A stretch of DNA of 5,482 bases from Bacteroidia bacterium. GTDB taxonomy: Bacteria > Bacteroidota > Bacteroidia > Bacteroidales > BM520. How positions within the stretch are numbered: the first letter of the stretch is position 1; each line of letters begins with the position of its first letter. Shown piece by piece: positions 3,720-5,482 of this stretch. The position numbers and the translations under genes are program-made. The DNA lies in assembly GCA_009930445.1 (NCBI GenBank), contig RZYD01000171.1, positions 1 through 5,482 of the forward strand. The letters are read 5' to 3'. Under the pieces are notes generated by a model that did not search any database, was not told where the DNA came from, and saw only the letters and a program-made list of their open reading frames with translations.

Positions 3720-5482
3720 ATGAAAAGAAATTTACTGTTTGTTGCTTTCGTATTTTTTGTTTTCTTGTCCCGGGGACAGTCTGCTTATACCATTAGCGGA
3801 CATGTTACCGACCGGGAGACAGGGGAGGAGTTGATTTTTGCCTCCATCCAGGAGGTCACTACGGGGAAAGGAACCACTACGAATTCCTACGGTTTTTTTT
3901 CATTGACGCTTTCAGCCGGAGCCCGTGTGCTTCAAGTGCGTTATGTGGGCTATCAACCCTATACCGCTGAATTGGAGCTTGAGGGCAACCTGACTTTGGC
4001 GATTGAACTGCTCCCTGTGGTGGAAACGTTGCAGGAGGTTGTGATAACTGCTCAACCGACCGGGATTGATATTCGTAGTACCGAAATGAGTACGATTTCC
4101 ATGAATGTGAAAGAAGCAAAGCTGATTCCGGTTTTACTGGGCGAACAGGATATTCTTAAATCGATCCAGTTAATGCCGGGTGTGAGCAGCAGTTCGGAAG
4201 GAAGCAGTGGCTTTTTTGTGCGGGGAGGGGAAGCCGACCAGAATCATATCCTGCTGGATGAAGCTCCTGTTTATAATGCATCCCATCTACTGGGTTTTTT
4301 CTCGGTGTTTAATTCTGATGCGCTTAAGGATGTGAAGTTATATAAAGGAGGTATTCCGGCACGTTACGGTGGCAGGGCTTCCTCTGTGTTGGATATCCGG
4401 ATGAACGACGGTAACCTGAAAGAATGGGGTATTAAGGGCGGTATCGGTTTAATTTCTTCCCGTTTAACGGTTGAAGGACCTTTTATTAAAGATAAGGGCG
4501 CCGTAATTATCTCTGGACGAAGAACGTATGCGGATGTGGTGGCAAAAGTGGTTTCTGATCGCATTGACGGGATTAGTCTGTATTTTTATGACCTCAACCT
4601 GAAAGCAAATTATAAAATTAGCACAAACGATCGGATTTTTATTTCCGGCTATATGGGTACCGATGTGTTTGGAACCGACGAATTTGGATTTAGTTGGGGA
4701 AATATCACCGGAACCTTGCGCTGGAATCATTTGTTTAATGAAAAGTTGTTTACGAATACAACCTTCGTTTATTCTGATTATTCCTACGGTTTTGATGTGG
4801 GTTTCGGCGATAATACAGTTCACCTTTCATCGGGTATTTTCGATTACCATGTAAAACAGGATTATACCTGGTATACAAAGCCTGAATTGTCTCTCCGTTT
4901 TGGTTTTGATGGGATTTATCACCGGTTTAAAACCTCCCGGTTTATTTTAACGGATGCTGACGACGAGGCAAACGATATTACGGTGGAGGTGCCACAGCAA
5001 CAGGCTCTGGAAGCCGGCCTTTACCTGTCGGCTGAACAGAAAGCAGGCGATAAGTTCACCTTTAATTACGGTGTGCGGTTTTCTTCCTTCCATAATGTGG
5101 GCCCCTTTGATTTAAAAACATACAATAACAAAAATGAAATTACTTCGGTAACCGCGTATGCAAAAAATGAAATCTATCATTCCTGGTATAATGTTGAACC
5201 ACGGTTTAATTCTGCATTGGCTTTAAATGATTATACTTCTTTGAAATTGTCATACAATCGTATGGCTCAGTATCTTTCCCTATTGCAAAATGCCACCAGT
5301 GGATCACCTACCGATATGTGGACTCCGGCAACGCCATTGATAAAGCCAACATTGGCTGATCAGATCTCGGCAGGTTGGTTCCGCAACAGTACCGACGAAC
5401 AATATAGCGTGAGCATAGAAGGCTATTTTAAGTATATGCAAAATTTGATTGATTATGAGAATGGTGCTGATGTTTTGTTGAA
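3720..5482 (+). CDS. TonB-dependent outer-membrane receptor, 3' end beyond window
   Basis: ATG at 3720 opens 587 codons and runs off the right edge without a stop. Residues 1-20 (MKRNLL, hydrophobic core, SRGQ) form a signal peptide. Residues 24-100 are a carboxypeptidase-regulatory-like beta domain (SGHVTDRETGEELIFASI, then NSYGFFSL and RYVGYQPY). LQEVVITA (104-111) is the junction seen in Bacteroidota receptors. The plug spans about 125-230 and includes LKSIQLMPGV, then FVRGGEADQNHILLDEAPV (166-184), HLLGFFSVFN and LYKGGIPARYGGRASSVLDI (207-226). From about 235 onward, alternating aromatic strands form the start of the 22-strand beta-barrel. The protein would sit in the outer membrane and import a large or scarce ligand using TonB-ExbBD energy; the ligand cannot be told. 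I recall relatives being about 750-800 residues, so roughly the last quarter is missing. They are often followed by a DUF4249 lipoprotein; that is a prediction for the next gene. An in-frame ATG at 3699 is an alternative start, but 3720 gives the better signal peptide. Confidence 0.95.
   Translation, partial: MKRNLLFVAFVFFVFLSRGQSAYTISGHVTDRETGEELIFASIQEVTTGKGTTTNSYGFFSLTLSAGARVLQVRYVGYQPYTAELELEGNLTLAIELLPVVETLQEVVITAQPTGIDIRSTEMSTISMNVKEAKLIPVLLGEQDILKSIQLMPGVSSSSEGSSGFFVRGGEADQNHILLDEAPVYNASHLLGFFSVFNSDALKDVKLYKGGIPARYGGRASSVLDIRMNDGNLKEWGIKGGIGLISSRLTVEGPFIKDKGAVIISGRRTYADVVAKVVSDRIDGISLYFYDLNLKANYKISTNDRIFISGYMGTDVFGTDEFGFSWGNITGTLRWNHLFNEKLFTNTTFVYSDYSYGFDVGFGDNTVHLSSGIFDYHVKQDYTWYTKPELSLRFGFDGIYHRFKTSRFILTDADDEANDITVEVPQQQALEAGLYLSAEQKAGDKFTFNYGVRFSSFHNVGPFDLKTYNNKNEITSVTAYAKNEIYHSWYNVEPRFNSALALNDYTSLKLSYNRMAQYLSLLQNATSGSPTDMWTPATPLIKPTLADQISAGWFRNSTDEQYSVSIEGYFKYMQNLIDYENGADVLL

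Noticed and set aside
3877..4823. Minus-strand frames at 3877-4119, 4364-4564 and 4464-4823, and a plus-strand frame at 4663-4854
   Set aside because: All lie inside the TonB receptor gene in other frames. The receptor's continuous domain order explains this sequence, and the shadows show no recognisable domain.
3720..5482. Receptor as a defence or CRISPR-linked gene because it is near the array
   Set aside because: It is separated from the array by an unrelated gene on the opposite strand and has ordinary TonB receptor domains; proximity alone is no evidence.

Overview
The window looks like Bacteroidota DNA. The main evidence is a TonB-dependent outer-membrane receptor with an N-terminal carboxypeptidase-regulatory-like domain and the LQEVVITA-type junction common in that phylum. 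Supporting signs are start codons without clear Shine-Dalgarno sites and a fairly AT-rich, lysine/asparagine-rich exported protein. Genus cannot be read from the sequence.

Positions 1-2600 are the leader-distal part of a large CRISPR array: 40 repeats of 30 bp (39 good copies plus a decayed last one) and 39 complete spacers of 34-39 bp. The array enters from the left edge, so the leader, the newest spacers and any cas genes lie outside. Repeat variants and the degenerate last repeat cluster at the right end, so that end is the old trailer. The array therefore reads left to right, giving a repeat that ends in ATTGAAAT, as in type I-B/III-like repeats. One spacer occurs twice (spacers 3 and 9), with identical 5' ends and lengths differing by 4 bp. 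No protein-coding gene is credible inside the array; the open frames there are translations of repeat plus spacer.

Positions 2601-2763 are non-coding. A tandem, self-complementary GGTTAACC pair lies directly against the last repeat. Two intrinsic terminators follow, both oriented for the minus-strand gene that ends at 2764. That gene (2764-3342) encodes a 192-residue exported protein of unknown function.

Positions 3343-3719 form a 377-bp divergent intergenic region. It holds a small hairpin in the minus-strand 5' UTR, two near-identical 12-bp inverted-repeat motifs 92 bp apart, and two very short open frames of doubtful status. From 3720 to the right edge runs the TonB-dependent receptor (587 codons seen, no stop in the window). 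The exported protein and the receptor are divergent, and nothing ties either to the CRISPR array. Nothing in the window amounts to a demonstrably new system. The most informative signals are the re-sampled spacer, the structure at the array trailer, and the paired motifs between the divergent genes.
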